NCBI GenBank assembly: GCA_029237695.1
Contig: CM055279.1
Span: forward strand, 63,647,586 to 63,711,585
DNA length: 64,000 nt
Direction of reading: 5' to 3'
From: Conchocele bisecta
Lineage: Eukaryota > Mollusca > Bivalvia > Lucinida > Thyasiridae
Positions 52,218-63,417 of this stretch are shown one piece after another. The translations under genes were made by a program, and so were the position numbers. Under the pieces are notes generated by a model, which saw only the letters and a list, made by a program, of their open reading frames with translations, made no database searches and was not told the origin of the DNA. Position 1 is the stretch's first letter. Each line of letters opens with the position of its first letter.

Positions 52218-53588
52218 CCCTACACTGCCCAAAAACATCGTATAGCTGGTGCAAAGAGTATGATTCGTCTGGCCCGAGATTCTCTCGAGACGTGGCGCGA
52301 GGATGAAAAAGCGGCCACCCTTTTCGCAAAGCGGATGTTAGAATCCTCCACCAATACTGGGGATTGGACTCCTTCATCCAATCTCGATTGGGAGTTGAGG
52401 GATGAATTAGATTCCTCAGAGTTCCTTAAGAACTTAACCAATCGCGATTGGAATTGTACTTCCAACAAAGGTTTATTATTAACGACGCAGTTACCGGACG
52501 AACTGGCGAGGGCATGTTGGAGATTGTCCGATATATTAGAATACTTCGCATACGATGAACACGCGCAAACTTAATACCAAACTATCGGTTCGCCTAACGT
52601 GCAAGCTAGCGAACGCGTACTACAGCCCACGCGGCTACTGGAGGGGACTCACGGCCATCAAGAACCTCGCGGCGGCGACCAAGGTTTCAGAAAGCACTGT
52701 CAATGAATGGCTCAAGAAGCAGGCCATCTGGCAGATCTATTTACCCGCGCCTCACAATATTCCGCGCCCGAAATTCGACGTGCCGGTGCCGAACCAAGTT
52801 CACCAAGCGGATCTCCTGTTTCTCCCTCACGATGCGTCGGTCACAAAACGTACAAGTACGCACTGACAATCGTTGACGTAGCGAGTCGTTATAAGGGGGC
52901 TGAGCCGTTGGCCACTAAAGAGTCTAAGGAGGTGGCCGAGGCTCTTTCCCGAATATATAAGAGGAGTTCTCTCAAATGGCCGAATCTTCTCCAGGTCGAT
53001 CCCGGCCGCGAGTTCATGGGCGCGGTCTCTCATCTATTGTCTAAGCACAAATTTTCTATCAGACGCGGCCGCGTCAACATCTACCGGGACCAGGGGATCG
53101 TGGAGCGGTTCAATCGAACCCTGGCTGAGAGACTGTTCGGACACCAATACGCTAAAGAACTTGTAGACCCTTATTCGAGATCGACCGAGTGGGTGGCCAG
53201 ACTGCCCGCCGTGGTCTCCGCACTGAACGGAGAGGTGACCAGATTGATAGGTAAGAAGCCCGTAGATGCCATCAAGTCTAAAAATGTGACCAGCAAGCCC
53301 TCTGCCGTCTCGCGCGGACGACCCGTTGGTTTAGAGTAGCAGCAATCGCCGATTGCGCTTCCATCGGATGTTGACGTCCGGTACCTCTATCAACAGGGAG
53401 AGCTCGAAGGTGGCAGCCGCCGCGCGACTGATACCGTGTGGTCTCTGAATGTATATCATCTGGATCGCTCTATTACCAAACCCGATGAGCCCATGCTCTA
53501 TTATTTGGCTGATGGTCCATCTCGCGGTTTTGTTCGCGAAGAACTTCTTATGGTACCTTCTGACACCCAGCTACCCCCGGATCGTTAG
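52218..53588 (+). pseudogene. Element 2 integrase, N-terminally truncated
   Basis: Begins at the polB junction, so the first 15 or so codons present in Element 1 are missing. The N-terminal helical region runs 52230-52560, then the core follows with first Asp in HQADLLF (~52805), second in LQVDPGREF (~52999) and Glu in IVERFNRTL (~53100). A frame change lies near 52840 and TAG at 53337-53339, after which the same frame continues to TAG 53586-53588. The stretch TYKYALT to REFMGA differs from Element 1 at only 3 of 59 residues. Convergent with the right-arm polymerase, about 13 bp away. Confidence 0.85.
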
Positions 53589-53601
53589 AGTCTTTAGTAT
53601 T

Positions 53602-56600
53602 CTATCCCTTTTTACCTATCCTATAGGCTCTGTGTGCAACCCATCTTCCATCACTCTCCTCTTGTAGTAGTACGCCGACAACCCCAAACTTCTCCTGCCT
53701 GTACGTCTTCATCACCCCGTTAACCATTCGGAATTCCCTGTTCTCCGCCATATCCCTACCCCCTTTGAGAGCACTCTTGTATCTTCCCCAAGTCAGATCG
53801 TTAGATCTCTTCGACATCCCCTTGGCCGAATGCTTAGATTTTCCGTCACCACTCACGTAGTAACACTTGCTACACAGAGCGATGGCTCTATCTCCCTCGA
53901 ATTCCAGCTTGAACAATCCCAGAGTTCTGTTGCTCCACACGTCCCACGCCAACCACTCGGTCTTCTCCTTATTAAACTTTCTCTTCATATTCTTTCTCAC
54001 CACCGCCGCCAGCGTCTTCTCCGTCAGCGCGAAATACATGCTGTCAGTGTCCATCTGTATCAGTTCGAAATCTCCGCGACCCACGTACTTGTCTAAGAAA
54101 TCGTAGTAGAACTCCAGCATCCGGAGCTTGGCCAACTGGTAGACCGCTATGCCACACTGAAACGGTCTGTTGATCACCACTCGAGTCTTCCTGCTCGATA
54201 TCTCGTAAGCCTCCCCAATCTCCTCCAGGTCTTCGAACCGCGCCGACTTCAGTGCCCGATCGACAGTCTTCTCATCCTTCGTATATGTGGTGTTCAGATG
54301 TCTCTCTTGTGCCTCTATCAGCTTGCCACAACACGCGTTGCCAACCAGTTTGAATATCTCCGCCAACACCGCCTTGCTCTTGTCTACGTCCCCCGTCCGT
54401 CTGGCAGCGGTGACCTCTTCCACGAACCATTGAAACGGTTTGCCGGGCGTGTAGTCTATCACCCTATGCACCGCCTTGACGATCAGACCGTGCTCCAGAT
54501 ACCACTTTAACAGTGGGGAGTATATGAACATCTTCTTGGCGGACATTGCCCCACGAGCTTTCTCTGTCCTTCGACCCTTTTCCTCCCGGTCCCGGCCAGG
54601 TAGTCCTTCATGTGCTGCGGAACCTCGTTCTCATCGACTTCTCGATTAACAAACAGCGGTGACATTTCCGAGAACTTGTCTCTCAACGTTTCCGGGACCT
54701 CTATATCCAACTCCGCAAATCCGAACCACTTTTCACTCCTGACCTTCCTCTATATACGACTGTCTTTCCGGGTCGTCACACGTCCATATCGTCTCCTCCC
54801 CGCACGGCATGTCTTTCGACAGGGTAGACAGATACAGCGCATTGGCGTCGTACCCCATCACCGCCTTGCACATCTTCTCCTCCCGACTACCTACCTGACC
54901 CCTGATCGTCGACCTGCCAGCCTCTGCGTATCTGGAGAACACTATGGACGGACCACCGACCAATCCCTGCTTCATCTTCTCATAAGTTTCAGACTTCGGC
55001 GACCACAGCTCGGGCGTGTCCGCCTTCACATCGATCGACCCGCGGAGTAGGTACTGAAGGGAAACACCGGGCAGAGACACAGCATCATTGAGTATATCCA
55101 CGCCTCTTCCTCTGTAGAACTCCGTCATCTTAGTCAGAGCCTCCAGGAACGGTCCTACATCCAAGTCGTTGTAGTGTTGCAACCATTCCTTGAACGTCTT
55201 CATCCCATTTTCTTAGAATATCTTCTTACACTCTTTCCACTCTGACAACGACAGTAGGAACTCACCCTTCAACTTCGAGTACCACTCGGGATAGTCTGGC
55301 AGCCCCGGATGGTCGAGCTTGTCCACGCTATCGAACCACTCGTACGTATACTCGTGGATAGTAGGTATTCACCTCATTCAACCACTCACACTCACACATC
55401 ACCACCAGCTCGTAACCCTCATCCCTTATCTTGGCGTCTTGCATGTTCGTCCTCTTGTACAACGATCTCGCGTTACCTCTCATGCAATGCCTCGGACACC
55501 CGTGCCAGTAGCATCCTTGAAACTGAAACACGGTTTCAGTCTCGTGACAGTATCCGTCGACCGGATCGCCGGCCACCCACCTCTCACCACCGTGACCACA
55601 GTCGGCGTGATGTATGTGCTTTCCCACCCTCTCCTCTTCTCTGTTCAACCATTGAATCGACCTCGCGCTCGCTGACCCCTTCGGATAGAACGCCTTCTCG
55701 TAGGCCGACTGCGGTCTCTCTACCCTCTTACCTGGTCATGTCACCACGGTCTTCCCACCCATGCAGGTGGTCGCGTGCCTGTGCATGTTACACGACTTTG
55801 TGAACCGTTGTTGGCATCCGGAGCACCCGTACTCGTTCGTCATCTTGCGGAGGTTCGTTATGAGAAAAGAGTGACCTCCAAACATTCCTATCGTCATGAT
55901 CTTCTCCCCGACCGCGTCGTAGTTTGCCGGAACCTTCATGAGGTACCACACTCCTTCGTCGGTGGGCTCGTAAACGCGAATGCCCATCTTGAAGTGCTCT
56001 TCGACCTTCTTAATATCTTTCAGGGGAATTCCCTTACTATCCGGTCCGTTATCGTGACCGAGATATTCGTTAGCTAGAGTTCGTGCCTTCTCACAACAGC
56101 GGTCTGGTCTCCCTCCACGTTGGATGGCTATGCACCTAAACAGACACAAGTAGTCGTCGTACGTGTCGACGGAATACATTCCCTTTTTCTGTCTTAACCA
56201 GTCTGGGATTTTTCCCGTTCCCATGATAAGTTGTTGAGCGTCGATGATCATCTTCACCTCGAACGATATCCAACGAACGAAGGTCCATTTTGTGTTTGGT
56301 CTATCAACTTTTTCGATGTCCATTCGACCTTTCTCTCTATCGGTTATCCAACTCTCCGCTTTGGAAATCTCGTTTATCCACGGACTGCCCTTTGATTGTT
56401 TGTGATAGATCATCGTTTCGTCGTTCTCGATGTTCCTAATACGATACGAGCACGAATACCTCAGATAGCACGCCGTGGTCATCTCTGGACGAATTTTATT
56501 CATTATGTGATTAGCGATCTCCCCATCTACCCCCCTCTCGAAAGTCCATACTATCTTTCTCCTACCCCTATCAACAGTTTCCCTAACTTCGGCTTCTTCG

Positions 56601-56980
56601 GCGAGAATCCTGGGACCCTCCTCCACCAAAGCTCTGGCGATATCTCTCCTACTCTTGGGAGGTCTCCCAACCAACCCTTGATAAATCTTATTGTAGTACG
56701 CCTTGTATAGTGGTTTTCTACGCGCGCTGGGATCTTCTTTTACACGCTGGGCGTAAGCAGTGGCACGCAGACTGGCCGTCGTCTCGTTCTCCAATTTCTC
56801 GGAGCGTTTTTCAGGGTCAGCGGGCAGTCGTCCGGTCGAAACCGCACGTCGCAGCCTCTCCTCGTAGACGACGGCTCGCGCGTCACTTATCCAATCTGCT
56901 ATATCTTTCTTGAGTCTCAAACCTCTTAGGGAAATTCCCCAACTCTTAGCTTGCTCTCTCATTTGCTTTATGGTAGACAT
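53602..56980 (-). pseudogene. polB of the right arm: N-terminus and polymerase domain, Exo I-II deleted
   Basis: ATG 56980. The same frame runs to 55328 with a single TGA at 55736-55738 (TGT in the left arm). The finger, DYLCLFRCIAIQ and GCYWHGC regions are present. At about 55357 the reading jumps from the segment before Exo I directly to one after Exo II, removing roughly 200 codons. After frame changes the rest follows: Exo III (HYNDLDVGPF, ~55160), motif A (YDANALYLS, ~54845), motif B (KLVGNACCGK, ~54330), motif C (QMDTDSMYF, ~54043). A G-run slip near 53685 alters the last ~25 codons. The polymerase catalytic motifs survive, the proofreading ones do not. Confidence 0.85.
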
Positions 56981-57146
56981 TATATTGAGTATAACCAATA
57001 GATTTTTATCTTCAATAGGGTGTAAGTTTATATTTTATTTGTAATAAATGTATGACAGATTGCTGTAATATACTGAGTATAACATAGGGATTCTTATCTC
57101 TAATAGGGTGTATCTTCTCATGTCATAAATATATGGTCTCGCGGTA

Positions 57147-57252
57147 GTAGTATATAACAGTCACCAATGATACCACTATGCGGTGGGGGGCGCCGCGGTT
57201 AGCCAGTGACTTCCAGATGGTGATGGTATCATTGTGACTCTTATATACTACT
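57147..57252. repeat. Terminal hairpin of Element 2, right end
   Basis: Mirror of 49593-49698: an outer agtcacaatgataccatcacc strand and an inner ggtatcattggtgactgtta strand (read inward) can pair. The loop includes a GC-rich cggtggggggcgccgcggt segment that differs from the left loop. Confidence 0.7.
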
Positions 57253-57292
57253 AGGGACGCAACAAGCGCGGCCAAGATGTACCACTCGGTTT

Positions 57293-57332
57293 ACAGTCAA
57301 AACGACCCCTGGTCAAAACGGACCCATGTTGC
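57293..57332 (+). repeat. GGTCAAAACGGCCCC array, copy 3
   Basis: gtcaaaacgacccctggtca followed by aaacggaccca: two diverged units, 40 bp outside the right end of Element 2. Confidence 0.65.
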
Positions 57333-58775
57333 CAATTATACAAAGAGCGCCTTATATATGGACGCTTTAACCTTTGCAATATCACACTTTAACGACGACC
57401 ATGGACTGAGCATGTCGTATATTTTTCACGGCCAGCAATTATCTTAAGGTTACTGCTGACGGCCAGTTTAACTATCTGACATTAGCTCATATCTCCAGTG
57501 TGTTTATTCTTATTCACTGGACTGCTACTTCTGGATTTGCGAAAATGTAAGTCGGGGCAGGGGTGTGATGGTGGTTAATTAAATTGTTCAATATAAGAAT
57601 GAATGGCCTTTTTGTGGAATTTATCGGGGTATAAACTTGGAAAAGTCGCGGGAATACTGGACAAAGGCCATTCATTCCTTATAATTCCAGCATTTGAAAA
57701 AAATTCATCAAGAAAATGTGTTTATTTTCCGTTTTCTTAAGAATTATTTTAACTGCGCCTCACGGTTACGGCAAGTAGTTTGGCGTGGGAGTTTACTGGG
57801 ATATAAATTTTGTCGTTAAGGGAATTGTGTAAATATTTTTGTGCTGGAATTATACCTTTGTAACTTTTGTAATATGTGTTAGTTTCACATGCGGTGTTCA
57901 GCATTTATTTCATATTATCACATTGTATTATTTACTAAAATAAAAAAGTTGTTCATATGACCTTTAACTTACATTATATGCATACTCTTACTACGACCGT
58001 CAATCTAATGATGGGATCAGCGGTCGTAGCAGAACACTCACTATCCTTGATCATGATGGAGCACATATTTACCTATTTCACTGTTACGAAATATTTACTA
58101 GTACATGTATTGAAGTACATGCAAATGAGTTTAAATGAATTCAACACGATATATACATGACTGTGAACAGATATCTGTATATAAGTTACCATGAGAATAA
58201 TTGGCCTCGTGGATGACATGGTTGAGATGATATACTTTATACCCACAGGTTGAAGTAACGGACCAAGGTCTATAAATACATTAAATAAACATAAAAGTAT
58301 CAATAAGCATGATACGTTACTCCCTGTTATAACACATTACCAAGGTGCCTATGTTCGTAATGGTTCGTACTAAGACGTTCTAGAGACAACGGACTCTCAC
58401 AAAGTAGTCAAACGATTTATATCATTTTCGCCTAATGCACAAGTTATGCAAATGCTATCCATCCGCAATGATGTATTCCCGGATGTGCTATGTCAACACG
58501 TTTTCGAGCTATTGACAATTTTGTTCAACAACATTTCACATTTTTCTCAAGTAGGAAGACTTCGGGCACACTTTTGCTTACGCTCGCTACGAAATTAATA
58601 TAGTACACATTCAATATGTGAATTATAACTGTTACTGATGGAACACAGTATGCGACACCGGTCGCACAACCAAAGGGTGGCTTATGCCAGTCGGAGGTCT
58701 ATGTAAGCAATGACCATCCCAGAGAAATCAGACCTCTCTGGCCGCCTAACAATGGCTTACAAGTTACCGAACATG
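57333..58775. other. Intergenic, no gene seen
   Basis: Mixed AT-rich DNA with frames under 80 codons and no recognisable motif. A ggccattcattc/gaatgaatggcc pair (57596-57675) hints at a small foldback. Confidence 0.45.
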
Positions 58776-58779
58776 CTGT

Positions 58780-58925
58780 GCTGTATCTGAAACAGCGACC
58801 AGTGTACATGTATGCACCGATAAGATACATGTACATGCAGATGAGTTTATATAATCAACACATACATTTATTGCGAACATGTTGTGCTATATCTAAAACA
58901 GGGACCAGTGTATGCCCTGACCAGA
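58780..58925 (+). repeat. Tandem ~100-bp direct repeat (third copy at 59755-59835)
   Basis: gaacatgctgtgctgtatct and gaccagtgta recur at 58773-58805, 58875-58918 and 59760-59800, followed by a conserved ataatcaa(c)acatac stretch. Confidence 0.65.
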
Positions 58926-58944
58926 TATATGGTTTTATATATAG

Positions 58945-59083
58945 AGAATAGTAGGTTAGTGCCGTGAATGGGAAAAACATATCTGGCAAGGCTTAGGAAA
59001 CGGGATGGGAGAGGCGCTGCCGTTTCCGTTTCCATGCCGCGCCTGATATTGTTTTCCCATTCACGGCACTAACCTACTATTCT
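58945..59083. mobile_element. Foldback/MITE, 139 bp
   Basis: agaatagtaggttagtgccg followed by tgaatgggaaaa is mirrored by ttttcccattcacggcacta followed by acctactattct. Confidence 0.85.
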
Positions 59084-59111
59084 ATTTATCCCGTCAAAAC
59101 ATACAAATATC

Positions 59112-59607
59112 TTTAAAGGTACATGCCCACTCAGTAGACACAACATTCACTTTATATCAGAGACATCATCTGGATGATCTGAGACATTTTCTGGCAAAAT
59201 GAACATTAATTCACCATTACCCTATCATTATATCAGGCGTAAATTTCCACATTGATGTCAGGGGCGATAACCGTGTTTCCATAAAATGTCAATGGACATT
59301 ACTATTTATTCTCTGTATTTATTTTTGATATGCAATGATCATACATTATACTCTGTCGAAAATATTTTTTTTTCAGGTCACTCATTTAATTAGTATAAAT
59401 AATTAGAAAATATCATGCCGCATTTGCATATGAAATAACCTGATACCACCGCCCGTCACTATCAGTAAAATACACATTAGTAAATGATATTATCTGTATA
59501 GCGGGCACTCGTAACTTTTATAACTGGTGGAATAGTGACACAATTATGCACTTATTTAATTCCTAGAAAGAACATTGTGTGCCTACTGAGTGGGCATGTT
59601 CCTTTAA
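59112..59607. mobile_element. MITE, ~496 bp
   Basis: tttaaaggtacatgcccact and cagtagacacaa at the left is mirrored by ttgtgtgcctactgagtggg and catgttcctttaa at the right. Non-coding. Confidence 0.8.
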
Positions 59608-60580
59608 CATGCAAAAAAAAAACACAGCCGCGTCCTCAAAATCGGAGAATAGACTAATAATAACCGCACATATTCATAGGCAGTGATTAGGTCGTATTGG
59701 CAGAATATCATGGCACATACGCACTGTGTCGACGGGATAAAATTGATCAATGCATATTCCGAACAAGTTGTGCAATATTTTAAGCAGCGACCAGTGTATG
59801 CCCTGAGCGGATGCATGATTGTATAATCAATACATATTTTATGGCGGTACATATATAACAATATCTATGCACGTGTTGACTGAACATTTACATGTTTGAA
59901 TGTATCTTTCTTTCTGCTCGTTTCATTTAAACGGGATTGTCATAGTACAGGATAAAACCTCTCTAAACCGACACCATTGGGACCACATTCTGTTAAATTG
60001 GTATGGGTTTCACTGTAATGTATTGCATCGTCATGTCTGTTCATGATTGAAAATGACAAAAAAAAAGGTTCACGGAATGCTTAATTGCAATGGAAACTCT
60101 CTAAACCGGACACCCTGGGGATCTCTCAGGTTGTCCGGTTTAGAGAGGTTCCACTTTATTTTCGATTCAACTCCTCGTTATAGAGATTACACATGTTCTA
60201 TGCTTTCGCCACCAGTGTATACCCATATCAGTCCGCACATCCGCGTAGTCTGATCTGGGTCTGAACTGGTCGCAACCTAGTCGGAGATACATCCGTCATG
60301 ATTCTATCAAACAATACATAATATTGTATTATTAGTATTATTATGATTATACTTATTATTTTTTATTATAATTATTATTATATGAATGAGGTCGTATAAG
60401 AGCGTTTGTATATAAGGTGGTGTATTGGTATCCCTCATTTCTCCAATCAGAGTCGCTTGTCGTGTATATAACTCGATGTTTATTTCACCTGTCGGTGCTA
60501 CATTCTCCGTATGCTATGGACATTTAAATGGCTTACAACATGTTTATATTAATATGATTAATTATTAGGCCCATGCGGAG
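59608..60580. other. Intergenic with a small hairpin and TTA-rich microsatellite
   Basis: ctctctaaaccggacaccc/ttgtccggtttagagag forms a hairpin at 60096-60150. A TTA/ATT-rich microsatellite spans about 60310-60385. No gene seen. Confidence 0.55.
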
Positions 60581-60584
60581 ATAC

Positions 60585-60700
60585 GGCGGTGCCCTATAGG
60601 TTTCGCCCTGTCTGTCCGTCAGTCTGTCCGTCAGTTTATTTGTTGGGAGTAAGAGTTTCTGAAATCAACTATACAGTTTAGAGGCCCTAAGTCAATGTAT
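60585..60700 (+). repeat. Dispersed repeat (relative of 17555-17785)
   Basis: tgccctataggtttcgccct, then (GTCT)n-like sequence, then a tagaggccctaa end. Confidence 0.6.
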
Positions 60701-61090
60701 ATGATCACGTGGTACTAACAACAACAACAAGTACCCATTCAAAGTACGCATTCTTTTATAGTGTCATTATTACGTAACGGATTTTGATGAAATATGGCGC
60801 ATCAAACGCGTCATGTTAAGCTGCATTTGGTGGTCTCTGTATTTTCGCCCAAACTTCTGTCGTGTTTGCGAAGAATCGATTTCCGTGTCTCCGACACGGA
60901 ACTCGATTCTTCGCAAAAACGACATAAGTCTGTGCCAAACTCCCTAGACCACCAACTGCAACTCATGAAGACGCGTTTGCTGCGCCATATTTTATCAAAA
61001 TCCGTTGCATATTAAGGATATATATCAAATAATACTTACTTTGGAGTGGGCGACGTTGTTGTTGTTGTAACCACGTGATCATGCACCTTG
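60697..61090. mobile_element. Foldback element family X, copy 1 (~390 bp)
   Basis: gatcacgtggtactaacaac at the left is mirrored by gttgttgtaaccacgtgatc at the right. The whole unit folds on itself around gaagaatcgatttccgtgtc/gacacggaactcgattcttc. Non-coding. Copy 2 is at 63005-63417. Confidence 0.85.
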
Positions 61091-61490
61091 TAAGTGCGTC
61101 TACAGAACGCATTTTCTAGTTATAATTTCTGTTCATGTTCATGTTCAAGGTAACCATGGTAACTAGTTGTCACTAGACTCCGGCGTCGTCCGAATCGAAT
61201 CCGACGTCCGAGTCACTCACCGAGCTAACTCCTTGTTTGAAATACTGTTATCTTATATTTAAGGGTAGGAATTAACTCGCAGACCTTCAACACCCGGGCA
61301 TATGAGCCCAGAAAATGTGACAAGCCATTGACCTGTTTTTCTTTTCGAACTTAGTATTGGTTGCAATGCAGTCGAAATGTGTGCTGTAAATTATGTAGGT
61401 TATGAGACGGTTAATATTTAGCCTAGCTAGTTCATTCTCCTACTGAACTTTGCCGGTATGTCATACCGTGTTAAGTGTTGAGTATGATGG

Positions 61491-61868
61491 CAGTGGCGGA
61501 TTCAGGGTGTGGTCCAGGGGGCCCGGGCCCTCCTTTCAGGATTACAGATTTTTTTTTGCAATTCATACTTTTTCAATCTGTAAAAAAATATAACAAGCAC
61601 TTTCAAATAAGGGTGATATTATCAGTTCAAGGTCTTGTTGCGAACGGTAAAACTCTTGCAATCTACTCCGGTACCGGCCGTAGCATACGGACGGTACATG
61701 AGTAGATTGCAAGAGTTACCATTCGCAACTAATCAAGGTTCAGATTTTATAGAGAGCCCATTCACAATGTGCCTTATCACATGAACATTATGTACTGAAA
61801 ATAAGTCGTTCGAATTTCGACTGCGCCCTCCCCCCCCCCCCTTCGGCGAAATCCTGGATCCGCCACTG
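61491..61868. mobile_element. hAT-type MITE, 378 bp
   Basis: Termini CAGTGGCGGATTCAGG and (inverse) CAGTGGCGGATCCAGG are typical of hAT non-autonomous elements. An inner palindrome (cttgcaatctactc/gagtagattgcaag) lies at 61652-61710. A C-run sits at 61830-61841. No clear 8-bp duplication found. Confidence 0.75.
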
Positions 61869-61878
61869 GAGTGCATCT

Positions 61879-62252
61879 GTAGCCTATTTCATCAACATTG
61901 CAAAGTATACTTTACTAGCAAAGTATACTTTGAGGGAGTAATCCTTTATTTTTCCTGAAATGCATTTTTTCATATAGAACTAACAAATGCATATGTTTCA
62001 TGATCAAAAGTATGCAGAATTATTATACTGAATTTATTACATTATCACAGCCAAATTGGCTGTGATAATGTAATAAATTCAGTATAATAAAAATTAATAA
62101 ATTTATCATAAAAACAGCCAAATTCGCTGTGATAATGTAATAAATTCAGTATAATAAAAATTAATAAATTTATCATAAAATTGAAAATTTCTCCCTCAAA
62201 GTATACGTTGCTAGAAAAGTATACTTTGCAATGTTGATGAAATAGGCTACAG
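61879..62252. mobile_element. Foldback element with internal 65-bp tandem duplication
   Basis: tgtagcctatttcatcaaca and ttgcaaagtatacttt at the left is mirrored at the right end (62200-62252). Inside, gctgtgataatgtaataaat and ttcagtataataaaaattaa occur twice (62058 and 62128). Confidence 0.8.
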
Positions 62253-62707
62253 ATATATGTACTACACAACAAGAATCAAATGGTAAGCGCCTGCACGTAT
62301 ATGATTACGGGTAATTAAAAAAATAGGATTAATTGGCAGAATTGTGAAACGAAATTATATTTTATATGGAACAGTGTTATTCTATGTGATGGTGCTATTT
62401 GAGTGTTAGTTGAAATACCGTTCAGAGTTGCAGGGGCGCCGGAAGCATCGTAAGATTGATTCGGAGAATCTACTGGGTGCCCACGCTACCCACCCAATGT
62501 TGCTACCCTTCAGTACAACATACACTTTTGATAAGAAATGAGAACATTGCAGAACAAAGTATTTATTTATACATTATTTACAAATATGTTAAAATTATTG
62601 ATCCGGCAGTAACCAGACTTGCCGGATCTGTTCCGACGCCCCTTCAGTTGGAATATTTATATGCGACTGGAGAAATGTGTTTGTGGATTATGCGACCAGT
62701 TAAGATT

Positions 62708-62957
62708 CAGGGGCCCGTTTCACTAAACTTCGTACGACTAAAATGTTCGTAAGTGCAAATTTAGGATCGTCTGGAAAATGTATGGCAATGGATTGATTTA
62801 CATTTATTGAGCACAGGCTGCACAGGCAGCCTATGCTCAATAAATATAAATCCAATAATTGTTTACAAGAAAACATCGTTATTGTGATATTTACAGACTA
62901 TCATAACTTTGCACTTACGAACATTTTAGTCGTACGAAGTTTAGTGAAACGGCCCCC
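62708..62957. mobile_element. Harbinger-derived MITE, ~250 bp
   Basis: Termini ggggcccgtttcactaaact, inverted as agtttagtgaaacggcccc, match the 17314-19621 element. A further inverted pair, gtacgactaaaatgttcgta with cttacgaacattttagtcgt, and a central attgagcacaggctg palindrome make it fold almost completely. Confidence 0.85.
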
Positions 62958-63004
62958 TAGATCGGCCGGTGCCTCCTTATTTCTCCAGTAACATACACAT
63001 ATAC

Positions 63005-63417
63005 AAGGTGTATGATCACGTGGTACTAACAACAACAACACGTACTGAAACTTCCAGAATCAATCCGATTGAAAGTACGAATTCTTTATTGTCCTTATTA
63101 CGTAACGGATTTTGATGAAATATGGCGCATCGAACGCGTCATGTTAATCTGCATTTGTTGGTCTCTGTATTTTCGCCCAAACTTCTGCGTCTTTGCGAAG
63201 AATCGATTTCCGTGTCTCCGACACGGAAATCGATTCTTTGCAAAAACGACATAAGTCTGTGCCAAATTCCCTGGACCACCAAATGCATCTCATGAAGACG
63301 CGTTTGCTGCGCCACATTTCATCAAAATCCGTTGCACATTAAGGAACGTATCAAATAATACTTACTTTGGAGTGGGCGACGTTGTTGTTGTTGTAACCAC
63401 GTGATCATGCACCTTGA
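63005..63417. mobile_element. Foldback element family X, copy 2 (~410 bp)
   Basis: Roughly 93% identical to 60697-61090 by eye, in the same orientation, with ends gatcacgtggtactaacaac and gttgttgtaaccacgtgatc. Confidence 0.85.

Larger units (their letters stand above)
49591..57254. mobile_element. Element 2: compact Maverick-derived snap-back element, ~7.66 kb
   Basis: Both ends read CTAGTAGTATATAAGAGTCA inward, with terminal similarity running about 2 kb (49591-51797 against 55357-57254 inverted). The order is: left arm with 5' half of polB (+), integrase (+), complete 3' half plus 5' part of polB (-), right arm. Read from the right end it has the same TIR-polB-integrase order as Element 1, but everything beyond the integrase N-terminus is replaced by an inverted copy of the terminus and polB start. 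No capsid, ATPase or other virion gene is present. Flanks gaatgc and ggacgc agree at four of six positions, so a clean target duplication is lacking. Confidence 0.85.

Noticed and set aside
49585..57260. gaatgc/ggacgc as a 6-bp target duplication of Element 2
   Set aside because: Only four of six bases agree; not distinguishable from chance.
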